Part shown: piece after piece, positions 62,149-64,000 of the stretch
Numbering within the stretch: position 1 is the first letter of the stretch
How the letters are laid out: every line of letters begins with the position of its first letter
DNA from: UBA5078 sp051252515
GTDB lineage: Bacteria > Pseudomonadota > Gammaproteobacteria > Pseudomonadales > Pseudohongiellaceae
DNA length: 64,000 nt
Direction of reading: 5' to 3'
Assembly (NCBI GenBank): GCA_051252515.1
Contig: JBPOFS010000001.1
Location: 186,001-250,000, forward strand
Program-made: the position numbers and the translations under genes
Notes under the pieces: generated by a model
Database searches by the model: none
Told to the model about the DNA's origin: nothing
The model's input: only the letters and a program-made list of their open reading frames with translations

Positions 62149-63717
62149 TTAGGCTTCTATCAAATAATTTTGCATCATGCCCAAATCTTCATGCTCAAGA
62201 ATATGGCAATGGTATAGATAAATGCCTGTGTAGTTCTCGAACTTCATAAGCACCCGCACTGTCTCGCCCGGCAACACGACGACCACATCTTTTAATCCGT
62301 AGTCCGTAAACCCCGCGCTCAACTGTTGATGCTCGGCGCTTTGCTGCCCGGCACGCGTTCTCGATAACACTTTAAATTGGACATTATGCACATGCATCGG
62401 ATGGGCCATTTGCATCATCCCTCCCATGCCCCGTCCCATCCCCATTCCCATGGAGGAGTCGTTTTTAAACTCCCACACCTCCGTGGTGCCAAGTTTCACT
62501 TTATTTTCTTCAGGCACATCTTGCATCGCTCCGAAGAGTCGATTATTCAAATAAAAACTACCTCGCATCATGGAAATACTAACCGGCCGCGGCGAATCGG
62601 CATTCACTGCGTCCTCTTCGCTAAGTGGGTCGTACTGACTCAGCTGCTGAGGAGGTGTGCCGAGAACTGGCGTATCTGCGGAGAGCTGAAAACTTGCGAT
62701 TGGCCGGGCTCCATCTTGTAACTCCCTGCCACCTTGTTCGGCGGTAAAATTTTGCAAAGAAGGCGTGTAGGATTCAGCCAAAAGATGCACTTCATCTCCG
62801 GCGTTGTGAGCAGAAAAGTCTACCCAAACCTCAACACGCTCGCCGACCCCAAGGGTCAGAGTCGATTGGGTGCGCGATTGTTCAAGCAAACCACCATCTG
62901 TTGCGATCACCGTGAAAGGACTACCGTCACTCCAGCGTAATTGGTAAAGGCTAGCATTAGAGGTGTTGATGATGCGCACTCGATGGGCGCAGCGAGAGAC
63001 AGTACGATTATAATCGGCACGGCCATTGACCAGCACGTAGTCGCCACGAAAGCCCATCATCCAATTCATACGCATAGGCCCGATGTACTCGAGCTGGTTA
63101 TCAGAACTAAAACTGCGGTCTTGAATCATCAAAGGAATGTCTTGCTCCGCCGTTGGCAAAGCCACTAAGTCTTCCTCCACATCATGCACAATGAGCATAC
63201 CGACGAGACCTTGATAGACCTGAAAAGAAGTGCGCTCATGTGGATGCGGATGAAACCAGTAAGTGCCTGCGCGATTATCGATCGCAATCTCATAGACATA
63301 ACGCTCACCGGGAGCAATCGCGTACATGGGGTGACCATCCATTCGTTGAGGGATATTCAATCCATGCCAATGCACGATGCTGCTCTCGGGCAAATCGTTT
63401 TCAAAATGAATTCGGATTTTTTGACCGCGACGAACTCGAATAATGGGGACATGCCCCGAACCGTCGAGAAACGCTAATGCGTTCGACTGCCCTTTCATTA
63501 ACTCGCCATTGAAACGCCAAAGCTGAGTAGGAGCACCTTCTCGCAGACTCACTTCGTCCACGACAGCCCGCAGTAATATTTCCACATCGGGCATAAAACC
63601 CGGAGTCGCAGTGGCAGGGGCTAAGGCCTCCATAGACTGTGCGCTCAGTACATTGGGCGATTGGCTTAGCAATAACGATGCCGCTGATAAGCTCTTAACG
63701 AATGACCTTCGTTTCAT
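62149..63717 (-). CDS. Tat-exported multicopper oxidase (CueO-like)
   Basis: A 522-residue periplasmic oxidase. The N-terminus MKRRSFVKSLSAASLLLSQ is a twin-arginine signal, as expected for a folded copper enzyme. Copper ligands are complete: HWHGLNIP, WFHPHPHE, HPMHVHNVQF and HCHILEHEDLGMM with the axial Met. A Met-rich loop (MGMGMGRGMGGMMQM) lies before the third motif and resembles the Cu(I)-binding insert of CueO. It probably oxidises Cu(I) or phenolic and metal substrates with O2. It stands apart from the copC/copD genes. A universal stress protein gene lies upstream. Confidence 0.93.
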   Translation of the reverse strand: MKRRSFVKSLSAASLLLSQSPNVLSAQSMEALAPATATPGFMPDVEILLRAVVDEVSLREGAPTQLWRFNGELMKGQSNALAFLDGSGHVPIIRVRRGQKIRIHFENDLPESSIVHWHGLNIPQRMDGHPMYAIAPGERYVYEIAIDNRAGTYWFHPHPHERTSFQVYQGLVGMLIVHDVEEDLVALPTAEQDIPLMIQDRSFSSDNQLEYIGPMRMNWMMGFRGDYVLVNGRADYNRTVSRCAHRVRIINTSNASLYQLRWSDGSPFTVIATDGGLLEQSRTQSTLTLGVGERVEVWVDFSAHNAGDEVHLLAESYTPSLQNFTAEQGGRELQDGARPIASFQLSADTPVLGTPPQQLSQYDPLSEEDAVNADSPRPVSISMMRGSFYLNNRLFGAMQDVPEENKVKLGTTEVWEFKNDSSMGMGMGRGMGGMMQMAHPMHVHNVQFKVLSRTRAGQQSAEHQQLSAGFTDYGLKDVVVVLPGETVRVLMKFENYTGIYLYHCHILEHEDLGMMQNYLIEA

Positions 63718-63791
63718 AATATCTCTCGAGTGTTATTGTTACTGAGGAGGAAAGACGCAGGAGCAGAACAGCAATATTAGAGGGCTTGGCG

Positions 63792-63817
63792 TGTGGCCGC
63801 ACTTATGTACGGCCACA
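63792..63817 (-). terminator. 8-bp hairpin after the stress-protein gene
   Basis: TGTGGCCG (63792-63799) pairs with CGGCCACA (63810-63817) around a 10-base loop, eight bases past the stop codon. No T-run follows on the minus strand. Confidence 0.4.
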
Positions 63818-63824
63818 AATAAAC

Positions 63825-64000
63825 TTAGTTAACGGCCAATACGTCGCAATCGAGTTTGTCTAAGATTTTCTGAGCAGTGGTGCCCACGAGAACGCCCGTT
63901 GCACCGCTGCGCTTGGAAACCCCTAGCACTACGATATCCGCTTTACGCAAATTCGCTTGTTCTGGGATCACACGCTTTGCATCGCCACGAACAAAATGGA
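63825..64000 (-). CDS. Universal stress protein, C-terminal fragment
   Basis: The last 57 codons and stop of a gene running off the right edge. ADIVVLGVSKRSGATGVLVG followed by a TTAQKIL helix and a DVLAVN strand is the C-terminal half of a UspA domain, including the glycine-rich loop that binds ATP in many members. It resembles the second domain of UspE-type tandem proteins. The N-terminal part is outside the window. Confidence 0.85.
   Translation of the reverse strand, partial: HFVRGDAKRVIPEQANLRKADIVVLGVSKRSGATGVLVGTTAQKILDKLDCDVLAVN

Noticed and set aside
1..64000. CRISPR arrays, tRNA/rRNA genes, insertion sequences and prophage genes
   Set aside because: Looked for by eye on both strands; no repeat-spacer series, transposase, integrase, phage protein or cloverleaf-like region was found.

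Overview
The window looks like an ordinary stretch of chromosome from an aerobic, probably marine, gammaproteobacterium. The evidence is a TonB-dependent receptor, many Tat and Sec exported proteins, several outer-membrane barrels, TRAP and Na+-coupled transporters, and 110-bp palindromic intergenic elements of the type common in that class. A position near the Halieaceae/Cellvibrionales is only a guess. I see no rRNA, tRNA, insertion sequence, phage gene or CRISPR array. Genes are dense on both strands and codon use looks uniform.

Layout. 1-1067: start of a TonB-dependent receptor, a 540-base non-coding stretch and a small coiled-coil membrane protein. 1172-11430: a tight co-directional envelope locus with an M16 zinc-peptidase lipoprotein, a BcrA-like ABC ATPase and its permease, a double-PDZ lipoprotein, two tandem FG-GAP propeller proteins, a two-helix membrane protein and an outer-membrane barrel. 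Four of its junctions overlap or nearly touch. I do not recognise it as a named system, and it is my main candidate for something undescribed. 11452-17492: a methyltransferase-like exported protein, a HupE-type metal permease with an Ig-like partner, and two barrel proteins (DUF5916 and alginate-export types). 17568-20505: a LysE exporter diverging from a MocR regulator with repeated operators between them, then a glutathione S-transferase. 20468-23073: a BlaI repressor, an M56 peptidase fused to a TonB C-terminal domain and a small free-standing TonB domain bracketed by two 110-bp palindromes; the repressor promoter carries two perfect palindromic operators. 23111-30086: an orphan soluble histidine kinase, a CsaA-like protein, two tandem Tat-exported dienelactone hydrolases, an acyltransferase and a SpmA/SpmB-like fusion. 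30252-33738: a TAXI-type TRAP transporter plus a TM2-like protein. 33844-42852: a Ca2+/Na+ exchanger, a DUF58-transglutaminase-MoxR-TPR group and a drug-efflux MFS protein. 42857-49066: a Na/Pi transporter, CopC/CopD, a 2-hydroxyacid dehydrogenase, a soluble aldose dehydrogenase and a beta-carbonic anhydrase. 49081-52424: an HlyD adaptor and a C39-peptidase ABC exporter with an intact catalytic triad but no precursor peptide beside it. 52525-64000: metabolic genes, a second Na/Pi transporter coupled to a secreted HAD phosphatase with Sel1 repeats, a Tat-exported multicopper oxidase and the end of a universal stress protein.

How parts work together. Copper handling is represented by CopC/CopD and the multicopper oxidase, phosphate by two Na/Pi transporters and an adjacent periplasmic phosphatase, and peptide or protein export by the C39/HlyD pair and possibly the 1172-11430 locus. 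Short perfect hairpins close several convergent gene pairs and often include the stop codon. All functional calls come from reading motifs by eye; no database search was run.
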